Shown here: positions 1 through 6,912 of the stretch, in pieces
How the letters are laid out: each line of letters starts with the position of its first letter
Numbering within the stretch: the stretch's first letter is position 1
Assembly: GCA_023423855.1 (NCBI GenBank)
Contig: JAFAEU010000327.1
Location: 1-8,461, forward strand
DNA from: Pseudomonadota bacterium
Lineage (GTDB): Bacteria; Pseudomonadota; Gammaproteobacteria; Xanthomonadales; Xanthomonadaceae
Length of the DNA stretch: 8,461 nt
Direction: 5' to 3'
The notes under the pieces: generated by a model
The model's database searches: none
The model's input: the letters and a program-made list of their open reading frames with translations, nothing else
What the model was told of the DNA's origin: nothing
Program-made: the position numbers and the translations under genes

Positions 1-1425
1 GCGCTGATCGGGCGCAAGCTCGGCCTGGACACCTTCATCGTGGTGGAGAAACCGTCCGAGCTGCCGCTGATCCTCGAAGAAGCGCAGGCGCTGGGCGTCA
101 CACCGGGCATCGGCGTGCGCATGCGCCTGGCCTCGCTCGGCGCCGGCAAGTGGCAGAACAGCGGCGGCGACAAGGCCAAGTTCGGCCTCTCGCCGCGCCA
201 GGTGCTGGACCTGTGGAAGACGCTGCGCGACGCCGGCATGGGCGACACGCTCGGCCTGCTGCACTTCCACATGGGCTCGCAGATCTCCAACGTGCGCGAC
301 ATCGCCAACGGCATGCGCGAGGCCACGCGCTACTTCGTCGAGCTGTCGAAGCTCGGCGCGAAAGTGACCCACGTCGACGTCGGCGGCGGCCTCGGCATCG
401 ACTACGAGGGCACGCGCTCGCGCAGCTTCTGCTCGATCAACTACGGCGTGCACCAGTACGCCTCGACCATCGTGCAGCCGCTGGCCGACGCCTGCGCCGA
501 ACACGACCTGCCACCGCCGCGCATCGTCACCGAGTGCGGGCGCGCGATGACCGCGCACCATGCGCTGCTGGTCGCCAACGTGGTCGAGGTCGAGCAGGCG
601 CCGGAAGGCCGCGTGCCCGACGCGCACGACGACGAGCCGCACGCGATCGCCTACCTGCGCGAGATCCACGGCGATCTCGACAAGCGCCCGCCCGTCGAAC
701 TGTTCCAGGAGGCGCAGCACTTCCACGCCGAGGGACTGGCCGCGTACGCGCTCGGCCAGATCGACCTGGTGGCCCGCGCCCGCATCGACGACCTGTTCTA
801 CGCCATCGCCCACGGCGTGCGTGCGCGCATGAGCTACGACGAGAAGAGCCACCGCCCGCTGCTCGACGAACTGGCCGAGCGCCTGGTCGACAAGTACTTC
901 GTCAACTTCAGCGTGTTCGAGTCGATGCCCGACGTGTGGGCGATCGACCAGGTGTTCCCGATCGTGCCGATCGAGCGTCTGAACGAAATCCCCGAGCGCC
1001 GCGGCGTGATTGCCGACATGACCTGCGATTCCGACGGCAAGATCGACACCTACGTCGAGAACGAGGGCCTCGATACCTCGCTGCCGCTGCATCCGCTGAA
1101 GAAGGGCGAAAGCTATCGCCTCGGCTTCTTCCTGGTCGGCGCCTACCAGGAGATCCTCGGCGACATCCACAACCTGTTCGGCGACACCGACGCGGTCGAG
1201 GTGCGGGTGAACGGCGACGGCTACGCCATCAGCCAGCAGCGCAAGGGCGACACCACCGACGTGATGCTCGACTACGTCGGCTACCGGCTCGACGACCTGC
1301 GCCGCATCTACAAGGCGCGCGTGGGCGCGGTCGACCTGAGCAAGGGCGAGGCCGCGCGCCTCAACGAAGCGCTGGAAGCGGGCCTGACCGGTTACACCTA
1401 CCTCGACGACGCGCCGCTGGACTAG
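1..1425 (+). CDS. speA: Biosynthetic arginine decarboxylase, C-terminal part (5' end outside window)
   Basis: PLP-dependent enzyme converting arginine to agmatine and CO2, the first step of the agmatine route to putrescine and polyamines; expected in the cytoplasm. The frame is open from the left edge and gives 474 residues. The family is usually about 630-660 residues, so roughly 155-185 N-terminal residues, including the PLP-binding lysine, lie upstream. Visible signatures of the group IV (alanine racemase-fold) decarboxylases are HFHMGSQ (window residue 88), VDVGGGLGIDYEG (around 126), ECGRAMTAHH (around 178), DMTCDSDGKID with the probable active-site cysteine at residue 342, and GAYQEILGDIHNLFGDT near 380, which closely matches E. 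coli SpeA. The C-terminus GYTYLDD also matches the E. coli end. The gene is intact within the window, ends in TAG, and converges on the iron cassette. Identification is secure; only the start is unseen. Confidence 0.96.
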   Translation, partial: ALIGRKLGLDTFIVVEKPSELPLILEEAQALGVTPGIGVRMRLASLGAGKWQNSGGDKAKFGLSPRQVLDLWKTLRDAGMGDTLGLLHFHMGSQISNVRDIANGMREATRYFVELSKLGAKVTHVDVGGGLGIDYEGTRSRSFCSINYGVHQYASTIVQPLADACAEHDLPPPRIVTECGRAMTAHHALLVANVVEVEQAPEGRVPDAHDDEPHAIAYLREIHGDLDKRPPVELFQEAQHFHAEGLAAYALGQIDLVARARIDDLFYAIAHGVRARMSYDEKSHRPLLDELAERLVDKYFVNFSVFESMPDVWAIDQVFPIVPIERLNEIPERRGVIADMTCDSDGKIDTYVENEGLDTSLPLHPLKKGESYRLGFFLVGAYQEILGDIHNLFGDTDAVEVRVNGDGYAISQQRKGDTTDVMLDYVGYRLDDLRRIYKARVGAVDLSKGEAARLNEALEAGLTGYTYLDDAPLD

Positions 1426-1428
1426 GTG

Positions 1429-1457
1429 CGTGCCCGCTTGCGGGGCAGGCGGGCGCG
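1429..1457. terminator. Weak hairpin just after speA
   Basis: Four bases after the speA stop, a GC-rich inverted repeat can form: a 9-bp stem (1429-1437 with 1449-1457, one G-T wobble) around an 11-nt loop. There is no T-run directly after it, so it is not a classical intrinsic terminator. It could still end or stabilise the speA transcript, or work with Rho. Shorter alternative pairings exist in the same bases. Confidence 0.25.
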
Positions 1458-1520
1458 AACCGGCCGGGGAAGGAGGGCGCCGTTTTCGTCCACGGCACTT
1501 GGCCGGGTTCGTGCGCGATC

Positions 1521-1542
1521 CCCGGGCGCCCGGCTACGTTTT
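1521..1542 (+). terminator. Possible speA terminator: palindrome followed by TTTT
   Basis: A perfect 12-bp palindrome, CCGGGCGCCCGG (1522-1533), sits immediately beyond the stop codon of the convergent PepSY gene and is followed on the plus strand by CTACG and then TTTT (1539-1542). The direction of the T-run suits ending plus-strand (speA) transcription. The stem is short once a loop is allowed and the spacing to the T-run is loose, so the call is tentative. Confidence 0.25.
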
Positions 1543-3105
1543 CCCGATGCGCTCCGGGGTGCCGGACTTGCCGAAGCGCAGCGCCCAGACGCTGTTCGGA
1601 TCGCCGCCGCGGCCGCGGCGCAGCGTCGCCACGGCCATCCGCCAGAACGCGACGGCCATCGCCAGCGCGGTGGCGTCGACGAAGAATCGGTGCCAGTGGC
1701 CGCGCCACGCCGCCGCGAACAGGTGTTCGCCCGAGCCCAGCCAGCCGGCCAGCGGGATCGCCGCGGTCAGCAGCGCCGACAGCCACAGCAATTCGTGCCC
1801 GGCGCGCGCGGGTGGACGCAGGCACGCCCAGGCGAGGCTGGCGAAGAACACGGCGAAGTAGGCGCGCGGCACCCACGCTTCCGGCAGCAGCGCGCCGGCC
1901 AGGAACGTCGCCGACACGCCGGCCACGCAGCCGAGGCAGACGCCGAGCGTCAGCGCCGCCATGACCCGCGTGCGCCGCGGCTGGTCCACCTGCCTGCGCT
2001 TGCGCCGCGCCTCGATCCACAGCAGGTTGCCGCCGTAGAACAGGAACGCCCCGGCCAGCCCCAGCAGGAAGTACAACCACTTCACCGCGTAGTGGCCGAA
2101 GTTGCCGAAGTGCAGCGTGGTCAGCGCATTGAGGAAGGCGCGGCCGGGCGTGTAGCGCCGCGGCTCCACCTTCGCCACGAAGCCGCCGTCGGCGGCGTTG
2201 AACACCGCGACCGCGGTGCTGGACAGCCGCCGCTGCTCCGCCCGGCCGAACACCGCCACCTGCGCGTTGGCGTCGCCGGGGTCGTGGAAACCGAAGGACT
2301 GGGGCTCCAGTTCGGGGAACTCCAGCTGCGCGCGGCGCAGCACGTCCGCCAGCGGCAGCATCGTCGCCCTGACGCCGGCGGGCGCCACGTGCGGCGAGGC
2401 CTCCAGGTCGTGTTCGAGGATCTCCAGCAGCTTGTTCTCGTAGACGAACAGCTGGAACGGGGCCAGCAGCACGTAGCCGATGCACAGCACCGCGCCGCTC
2501 CAGGCGAAGATCACGTGGAACGGCAGCGACAGCATGCCGACCACGTTGTGCGCGTCCTGCCACAGGCGCTTGATGTTCCTGCCGATGCGCAGTGCGAACA
2601 GGTCCTTCAGGAACACCGGCGCGTAGATGACCACGCCGCTGACCAGCGCCAGCCCGTACAGGATGCAGATCACGCCGAACAGGTAGGTGCCGGGGGTGAG
2701 CGGCAGGCCGGCGGTGAAATGCAGGTCGTAGATGAACTGGATGAAGCCCGCGCGCGCGTCCGATTCGGCGAGATGGCCGGTCGCGTCCAGCACGTACTGC
2801 GTGCGGTCGCGGGTCTTCTCGCTGTACCAGTACGCCGCCGCCCGCGGGCCGCGGGTGCCGGGCAGGGTCAGGAACAGTTCGCCTTCGTCGTCCGCGTGCT
2901 TGGCCAGCACGGCGTCCAGCAGCCGCTGCGTGTCCGCGAGCGGGTCGTCCTGCGAGGCCTGCGCGGCGGGCCGCTGCCAGTCGCCCAGTTCGTGGGTGAA
3001 CACGGTGATCGCGCCGGCGTAGAAGGCGATGAACAGCGCCGTCCCGGCGAGCAGGCCGACCCAGGTGTGCACGGCCAGGAAACTGCGCAGCGTCGCCGCC
3101 TTCAT
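1534..3105 (-). CDS. PepSY-associated transmembrane protein, probable siderophore-iron reductase (FoxB/FpvG-like family)
   Basis: A 523-residue polytopic inner-membrane protein of the PepSY_TM family. Characterised relatives (FoxB, FpvG of Pseudomonas) are haem-binding reductases that help free iron from imported siderophores; that role here is inference from family and context. The N-terminus (residues 7-37) is a membrane segment with the family motif HTWVGLLAG (His13). Further segments lie near 140-163, 190-215, 342-363, 383-408, 413-430, 438-456 and 475-495. Periplasmic PepSY-like regions fall around 40-120 and 245-325. Candidate haem or metal histidines are His129 (YDLHF), His186 and His197 (DAHNVVG, LPFHV), His332 and His338 (LHFGNFGHYAVKWLY). 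The start is ATG at 3105; it overlaps the preceding gene's stop as ATGA, which suggests translational coupling. An in-frame start 86 codons further upstream would lie inside the neighbouring gene and add a non-membrane, unlikely N-terminus. Last gene of the cassette. Confidence 0.88.
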   Translation of the reverse strand: MKAATLRSFLAVHTWVGLLAGTALFIAFYAGAITVFTHELGDWQRPAAQASQDDPLADTQRLLDAVLAKHADDEGELFLTLPGTRGPRAAAYWYSEKTRDRTQYVLDATGHLAESDARAGFIQFIYDLHFTAGLPLTPGTYLFGVICILYGLALVSGVVIYAPVFLKDLFALRIGRNIKRLWQDAHNVVGMLSLPFHVIFAWSGAVLCIGYVLLAPFQLFVYENKLLEILEHDLEASPHVAPAGVRATMLPLADVLRRAQLEFPELEPQSFGFHDPGDANAQVAVFGRAEQRRLSSTAVAVFNAADGGFVAKVEPRRYTPGRAFLNALTTLHFGNFGHYAVKWLYFLLGLAGAFLFYGGNLLWIEARRKRRQVDQPRRTRVMAALTLGVCLGCVAGVSATFLAGALLPEAWVPRAYFAVFFASLAWACLRPPARAGHELLWLSALLTAAIPLAGWLGSGEHLFAAAWRGHWHRFFVDATALAMAVAFWRMAVATLRRGRGGDPNSVWALRFGKSGTPERIGKT

Positions 3106-3374
3106 GCCGCCACCCCGATCCAGCCCAGCGTCTTGAACAGGTGCAGCAGCGCGAAGCTCGCCAGCGTCATCCCGCCCATCCACAGCCACGCACGCAGCGC
3201 GGTCTTGGCCACGAAGGCCAGCGACATCGCGCCGATCCAGACCGGGAACGACAGCAGCAGCCACGGCAGGGTGACGATCTCGACATCGCCCGGCCACGAC
3301 AGGGCGATCAGGCCGATCAGGCCCACGGTCAGCGGAAACCCCAGCAGTACCGCGGCCAGCCACCTAGCCCACAT
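3102..3374 (-). CDS. Small DUF3649-like inner-membrane protein of the iron cassette
   Basis: A 90-residue, very hydrophobic protein with about three membrane segments (residues 6-27, 34-56, 63-82). The stretch LLLSFPVWIGAMSLAFVAKTALRAW resembles the conserved centre of DUF3649 proteins, which are small membrane proteins found beside PepSY reductases and TonB-dependent receptors and sometimes named iron transporters or iron uptake proteins. I recognise this by resemblance only. ATG at 3374 was chosen because an AAGGAG lies 7 nt upstream; a start 15 codons earlier lacks this and adds an arginine-rich stretch. The gene overlaps the upstream DUF3325-like gene by 11 bp and the downstream PepSY gene by 4 bp, so all three are probably made together. 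No biochemical function is known to me; it may be a partner subunit of the PepSY protein. Confidence 0.75.
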   Translation of the reverse strand: MWARWLAAVLLGFPLTVGLIGLIALSWPGDVEIVTLPWLLLSFPVWIGAMSLAFVAKTALRAWLWMGGMTLASFALLHLFKTLGWIGVAA

Positions 3375-3654
3375 GGGTGCGCTCCTTGCCCGCCTCGCCG
3401 CGCAGGTGCCACCATGCATCGAGGTACGGCAGGCACACCGCCGCGAGCATGATCGCGGTCAGCGCCGCGAACACGCCGGCCCATACGCCCAGCGCGGCGA
3501 TCGCCGCCGCCGTCGCCAGCGCAGCGCACAGCCATGCCGCCGCGCGCAGCGCGCGCGCGCGTTCGCGCGCTGGCGGCCACAGCTTCTGGTGCGCGCAGGC
3601 GAGGTAGAAGCCCAGCGCGCTGAGCAGGGACAGGAACAACCAGGTTGCCGTCAT
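3364..3654 (-). CDS. Small DUF3325-like inner-membrane protein of the iron cassette
   Basis: A 96-residue membrane protein with segments near residues 3-21, 37-57 and 58-77. The N-terminus, with LGFYLACAHQKLW just after the first segment, looks like DUF3325, a family of about 100-residue proteins encoded next to PepSY and DUF3649 genes in TonB-receptor loci. Between the first two segments lies a basic stretch (RERARALR), and the C-terminus is polar (LRGEAGKERTHVG), giving a clear inside/outside pattern. The start lies 27 bp after the receptor's stop codon and the end overlaps the next gene by 11 bp, so it is the second gene of the cassette. The ribosome site is weak (GAG about 10 nt upstream), hinting at coupling to receptor translation. 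The function is unknown; a role with the PepSY reductase is inference from context. Confidence 0.75.
   Translation of the reverse strand: MTATWLFLSLLSALGFYLACAHQKLWPPARERARALRAAAWLCAALATAAAIAALGVWAGVFAALTAIMLAAVCLPYLDAWWHLRGEAGKERTHVG
3382..3387 (-). promoter_or_regulatory. Strong ribosome binding site of the DUF3649-like gene
   Basis: AAGGAG on the minus strand, 7 nt before the ATG at 3374. It lies inside the 3' end of the DUF3325-like gene and decides the start in favour of the MWARWLAAV N-terminus. Confidence 0.7.
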
Positions 3655-3681
3655 GTCGATGGCTCGTTGCGTGGATGGCGC

Positions 3682-5991
3682 TTACCAGCGGTACTCGAAG
3701 CCGATGCCGGCCACGCGCGGCGCGCCGAGGATGACGTTGGGATCGTCCTGCCAGACGTACTGGAGATAGCCCTTGTCGAGCAGGTTGTTGCCGAACACGT
3801 AGGCGCTCCAGTCCAGGGTTTCGTAGCCCAGGCGCAGATTGGCCACCACCCGCGCCGACAGCTCGGCGTCGCCGGCGCCCACGTCCACGATCATCTTGTC
3901 GCGGTAGCTGGCGTTGAGGTTGGCCGACCAGCCGTCGCCCCAGCGCCAGTTGCCGCCGATGGAGAACGTCACTTGCGGCGCGTAGGCGAATTCACGGCCC
4001 GCGAACCCGTTCAGGGCCGGGTTGTCGGGATCGGTGATGGCGCCCGGCGGCAGGTCGAATTGGTCGTAGCGCGTGCGCGCGTAGCCGAGCGCGGCATACC
4101 AGTCGAAGCGCTCGCCGAGGCGATGGCGGGCCTCGGCCTCGAAGCCGTACAGATGAGCCTTGGCCGCGTTGATGGTGTTGTAGTCGAATGAATTGTCGGG
4201 ACTGAAGTAGACGCCGACCTGCTTGTCGGTCCAGTCGATGTAGTAGGCATTGGCGTTGAACTGCAGGCGGCCGTCGAGCCACTGCGTACGCAGCGCCAGT
4301 TCGTAGTTGAGGGTGTACTCCGGGTCGTAGGCGACGGCCCGCGCGTGCGCGGTGTTGTAGTCGCTGCCGCCGGAGCGATAGCCGCGCTGCGCGGTGAACG
4401 ACAGCGATCCGTCCGCGTCCCAGGACCAGCGCAGGCCGAGCTTGGGCAGGAAGGCGGTGAAGTCGTTCTCGCTGTGCGGGATGATGGAGCTGGCGGAGGC
4501 GGCGATGCCGTGGATGTACTGGTTGATGCCGCCGATCACCGGTTCCGACAGCGGACCGAGCACGGATGCGAAGCTCGCCGGGTCCGGCAACGCGCCGGCG
4601 ATCCGCGCGTTGCTCACCGAATCGAAGCCGTAGGTTTCCCTGTCGTAGCGGAAGCCGGCCAGCAGCGACCAGTGGTCGTTGAATGCGAATTCACCATCGG
4701 CGAACAGCGCGCGGTTGTCGGACTGGCCGGTGTTCGCGCCGATGTAATCCACCGGGATCATCGGCAAGGCCTGAGCGTACAGGCCGGCGACGAAACCAGC
4801 GGTCCCCGCGTCCAGGCCAAAACCTTGCAGCGCCCCGGCAATGGTCTGCACCGGCGTGGCGATGTTGGTGCGCTGGGCCTGGGAATTGTCGCGTTCGCGG
4901 CGCGAGGCATGGACGCCGATCAGGCCTTTCAACCGCTCGCCCGCGTAGTGCAGGCGCACTTCCTGCGAGCCGACCGTGTAGTCCTCGTCGGAATGGCCGT
5001 ACGCGGCGTCCTCCGGGCCGCGGTCGTTGTCGTAGTCGCGGATCAGTTCCGAATTGCTCCACGAGGTGACCGAGGACAGCGTCCATGGGCTGCCGAAGTC
5101 GTAGTCCACCTGCAGGATGGCCAGCTGCGTCAGTGCATCGGAGACGTTGGGGCGGTTTGACGTGTTGATCCGGTTCTCATACCAGTCCGGCACGTCGTTG
5201 CGCGAATAGCTGAAGCGGTGCGGCCCCTGGCGGTCGTCGCGGGTATAGGTCAGGCGCGCGGTCAGGCCGTCCAGGCCCTTCGGCGTCCACAGCAGTTTGG
5301 CGCGCGCGGTGGTCGAGTCCAGCGCGTCCTCGCTGGCCTGGAGGGTGGTGTTGCGCACGAACCCGTCGAAGTCGCGGTCTTCCACGGCGATGCGGAACGC
5401 CAGCTCATCCTCGACCAGCGGCCCGCCGCCGGCGAAGGCGACGCGCCGGTCGGACGGGTCGGACAGCAGCAGGCGGGCGCGCCCGCGCCAGTCGAAGGTC
5501 GGGTCCTCGGTGCGCATCACGATCGCGCCGGCCAACGCGTTCTGGCCCTGCACGGTCGATTGCGGGCCGCGGAACACTTCCACCTGGGCGATGTCCCACA
5601 GGTCGGTCGGTGTCATGTCCCCGGCCTGGCTGTGCAGCGCGGCGCCGTCGATGTAGGTCGTCGCGTTCGGGTTGGACTGGTTGGATTCGCTGGGGATGCC
5701 GCGGATGGTGTAGCCGGCGTTGCCGTACATCGTCGCCACGTTCGGCGTGCGGTTGAGCACGTCGAGCAGGGTCTGCAGGTTCTCCTGCTCGATCCTCTCG
5801 GACGTGGTGACCACGACGCTGGTGGCGGTGTCCTGCAGCGAGCGGTCGGTCTTCTCGCCCTTGACGATGATCGCGTCGAGGGTCGTTGCGGAAGGCTGTG
5901 CGCCGTCGGGTGAGGCGTCCTGGGCGGACGCGAACGGGGCGGGCAACAGCAGCGCCGCGCACAGGGCGGCGGCCAGGCGGGTGACGCGCAT
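3682..5991 (-). CDS. TonB-dependent outer-membrane receptor, siderophore type
   Basis: A 769-residue outer-membrane receptor that should import an iron chelate using TonB/ExbBD energy. Residues 1-23 are a signal peptide (basic start, hydrophobic core, cleavage at ASA|Q). A TonB-box-like stretch, LDAIIVKG, follows at 38-45. The plug (about 50-165) shows SVVVTTSERIEQENLQTLLD, NAGYTIRGIPS and VEVFRGPQSTVQGQNALAGA, all typical of siderophore receptors and reminiscent of FyuA. The rest is the 22-strand barrel, with RGYRSGGSDYN about two-thirds along, and it ends in an aromatic residue (GFEYRW), as outer-membrane barrels require. Length is normal for the family and no disruption is visible. The start ATG at 5991 has GGAG 6 nt upstream. 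It leads the four-gene cassette ending with the PepSY protein, which supports iron-siderophore rather than sugar or cobalamin uptake. The exact ligand cannot be read from sequence. Confidence 0.93.
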   Translation of the reverse strand: MRVTRLAAALCAALLLPAPFASAQDASPDGAQPSATTLDAIIVKGEKTDRSLQDTATSVVVTTSERIEQENLQTLLDVLNRTPNVATMYGNAGYTIRGIPSESNQSNPNATTYIDGAALHSQAGDMTPTDLWDIAQVEVFRGPQSTVQGQNALAGAIVMRTEDPTFDWRGRARLLLSDPSDRRVAFAGGGPLVEDELAFRIAVEDRDFDGFVRNTTLQASEDALDSTTARAKLLWTPKGLDGLTARLTYTRDDRQGPHRFSYSRNDVPDWYENRINTSNRPNVSDALTQLAILQVDYDFGSPWTLSSVTSWSNSELIRDYDNDRGPEDAAYGHSDEDYTVGSQEVRLHYAGERLKGLIGVHASRRERDNSQAQRTNIATPVQTIAGALQGFGLDAGTAGFVAGLYAQALPMIPVDYIGANTGQSDNRALFADGEFAFNDHWSLLAGFRYDRETYGFDSVSNARIAGALPDPASFASVLGPLSEPVIGGINQYIHGIAASASSIIPHSENDFTAFLPKLGLRWSWDADGSLSFTAQRGYRSGGSDYNTAHARAVAYDPEYTLNYELALRTQWLDGRLQFNANAYYIDWTDKQVGVYFSPDNSFDYNTINAAKAHLYGFEAEARHRLGERFDWYAALGYARTRYDQFDLPPGAITDPDNPALNGFAGREFAYAPQVTFSIGGNWRWGDGWSANLNASYRDKMIVDVGAGDAELSARVVANLRLGYETLDWSAYVFGNNLLDKGYLQYVWQDDPNVILGAPRVAGIGFEYRW

Positions 5992-5997
5992 GCAAAT

Positions 5998-6001
5998 CTC
6001 C
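5998..6001 (-). promoter_or_regulatory. Ribosome binding site of the TonB-dependent receptor
   Basis: GGAG on the minus strand, 6 nt before the ATG at 5991. It supports the start that gives a clean signal peptide. Confidence 0.65.
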
Positions 6002-6037
6002 GGGTGAAGAAGAGAATTGGCATGGCGACTGCTGTGC

Positions 6038-6071
6038 CGGCCGCAGGGCGGCCGCGATCGATGATCGCGGC
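6038..6071 (-). promoter_or_regulatory. Two overlapping hairpins in the leader of the TonB-dependent receptor
   Basis: Read on the minus strand, hairpin A has a perfect 9-bp stem GCCGCGATC/GATCGCGGC with loop ATC (6071 to 6051). Hairpin B has a perfect 7-bp stem CGGCCGC/GCGGCCG with loop CCT (6054 to 6038). They share bases 6051-6054, so the two cannot both form completely. They lie about 46 nt upstream of the receptor start codon and about 47 nt after the dehydrogenase gene's stop. No T-run follows, so a standard terminator is not shown. Roles could be transcript end or stability for the upstream gene, a DNA-level operator, or alternative folding controlling the receptor; none is proven. Confidence 0.5.
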
Positions 6072-6075
6072 GCGA

Positions 6076-6081
6076 ATTCTA
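6076..6081 (-). promoter_or_regulatory. Possible -10 box for the receptor cassette
   Basis: TAGAAT on the minus strand (4 of 6 matches to TATAAT) sits in the only AT-richer part of this gap, preceded by a TTTT tract. No good -35 is found at 16-18 bp (best about 2 of 6 matches). If used, transcription would begin near 6069, just at the base of the first leader hairpin. I see no convincing Fur box beside it. Confidence 0.25.
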
Positions 6082-6117
6082 GACCGAAAACCTGCGCCGG
6101 GGTACGGCGCGGCAGGA

Positions 6118-6870
6118 TCAGGCGTCGCGGTGCACCTGGAATCCGGCGAAGGACTGCGTCACCGGCATGATCTCGAGCCGGTTGATGTTGAGGTGCGGCG
6201 GCAGGGTGGCGACGTAGAAGATCACGTCGGCGATGTCGGCGGCGGTCATCGGGGTCGCGCCGCCGTAGAGGCGGTCGGAGGCGGCATGGTCGCCTCCGGT
6301 GCGCACGAGGGTGAACTCGGTTTCGGCCATGCCCGGCTCGATGCTGGTCACGCGCACGCCGGTGCCGTGCAGGTCGCTGCGCAGGCCGAGCGAGAACTGG
6401 GTGACGAAGGCCTTGGTGCCGCCGTACACATTGCCGCCGGGATAGGGATAGCTGCCGGCGATGGAGCTGATGTTGATGACCGCGCCGCGACGCTCGATCA
6501 GCGCCGGCAGCAGCGCGTGCGTCAGCGTCGCCAGCGCGGTGACATTGGTGTCGATCATTTGCCGCCACTGTTCGAGGCTGGCCTGCTGCGCGGGCGCGGT
6601 GCCGAGGGCGAGGCCGGCGTTGTTGACCAGCACGTCGATGCCGCGGAAGTCGTCGGGCAGGGCGTCGAGCGCGGTGCGCATCGCGTCGGCGTCGCGGATG
6701 TCGAAGGCCAGGGGATGCAGGCACTCGCTGCCGTGTGCGTCGACGAGCTGCTGCAGGCGTTCGGCGCGGCGTCCGGTGGCGATCACGCGCCAGCCGTCGG
6801 CGAGGAAGCGCCGCACCGCGGCGGCGCCGAAACCGGACGTGGCGCCGGTGATGAGGATGGTTCTGGTCAT
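6118..6870 (-). CDS. ydfG: NADP-dependent short-chain dehydrogenase, YdfG-like (3-hydroxy acid dehydrogenase / malonic semialdehyde reductase)
   Basis: A 250-residue classical SDR. The cofactor site is TGATSGFG (8-15), followed by TGRR (32-35), whose arginines favour NADP(H). NNAG is at 83-86. The catalytic set is Asn109, Ser136 (NISSIAGS), Tyr149 and Lys153 (YGGTK). Near-identical blocks with E. coli YdfG include IATGRR, DILVNNAGLALG-type residues, GGNVYG-TKAFV-QFSL, RSDLHGTGVRVT, IEPG, and the C-terminal NIN-LE-MPVTQS-AG--VHR. E. coli YdfG reduces malonic semialdehyde and oxidises L-allo-threonine, serine and 3-hydroxyisobutyrate; the same is likely here, though SDR substrate range is broad. 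The enzyme is cytoplasmic and full length. It lies upstream of the receptor in the same direction, but 126 bp and hairpins separate them, so co-transcription is uncertain. No clear ribosome binding site precedes the ATG. Confidence 0.92.
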   Translation of the reverse strand: MTRTILITGATSGFGAAAVRRFLADGWRVIATGRRAERLQQLVDAHGSECLHPLAFDIRDADAMRTALDALPDDFRGIDVLVNNAGLALGTAPAQQASLEQWRQMIDTNVTALATLTHALLPALIERRGAVINISSIAGSYPYPGGNVYGGTKAFVTQFSLGLRSDLHGTGVRVTSIEPGMAETEFTLVRTGGDHAASDRLYGGATPMTAADIADVIFYVATLPPHLNINRLEIMPVTQSFAGFQVHRDA

Positions 6871-6876
6871 GCGTCG

Positions 6877-6905
6877 ATTCTATTCCCACTCCGCTGGCAT
6901 GAAGA
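6877..6905 (-). promoter_or_regulatory. Candidate promoter of ydfG, possibly giving a leaderless transcript
   Basis: On the minus strand, TAGAAT (6882-6877) is a fair -10 box, with TCTTCA (6905-6900, 3 of 6 matches to TTGACA) 17 bp upstream. The -10 ends only 6 bp before the ATG at 6870, so initiation would fall at or next to the start codon. The absence of a Shine-Dalgarno sequence at the proper distance fits this reading. Confidence 0.35.
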
Positions 6906-6912
6906 TTCCGAT

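Noticed and set aside
150..1964. 604-codon open frame on the plus strand overlapping speA and the PepSY gene
   Set aside because: It overlaps a secure speA frame, is dominated by Arg/Ala/Pro, and runs through a convergent gene junction. A compositional shadow.
3106..3363. N-terminal extension of the PepSY gene by 86 codons
   Set aside because: It would lie entirely inside the DUF3649-like gene and lacks family resemblance. The ATGA overlap start fits the family's HTWVG membrane N-terminus.
1426..4191. A very long open frame on the plus strand (921 codons) opposite the iron cassette
   Set aside because: It is antisense to three or four well-recognised genes. Its translation is rich in Arg, Gln, Ala and Gly with no domain, as expected from GC-rich third positions on the opposite strand.
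5992..6117. Fur box in front of the receptor gene
   Set aside because: I looked for the AT-rich GATAATGATAATCATTATC-like pattern and found none. The only AT-rich patch matches a -10 box better. A profile scan could still find a divergent site.
5405..6889. 494-codon minus-strand frame across the receptor N-terminus and ydfG
   Set aside because: It is out of frame with two confidently identified genes and is Arg-rich without any recognisable motif.
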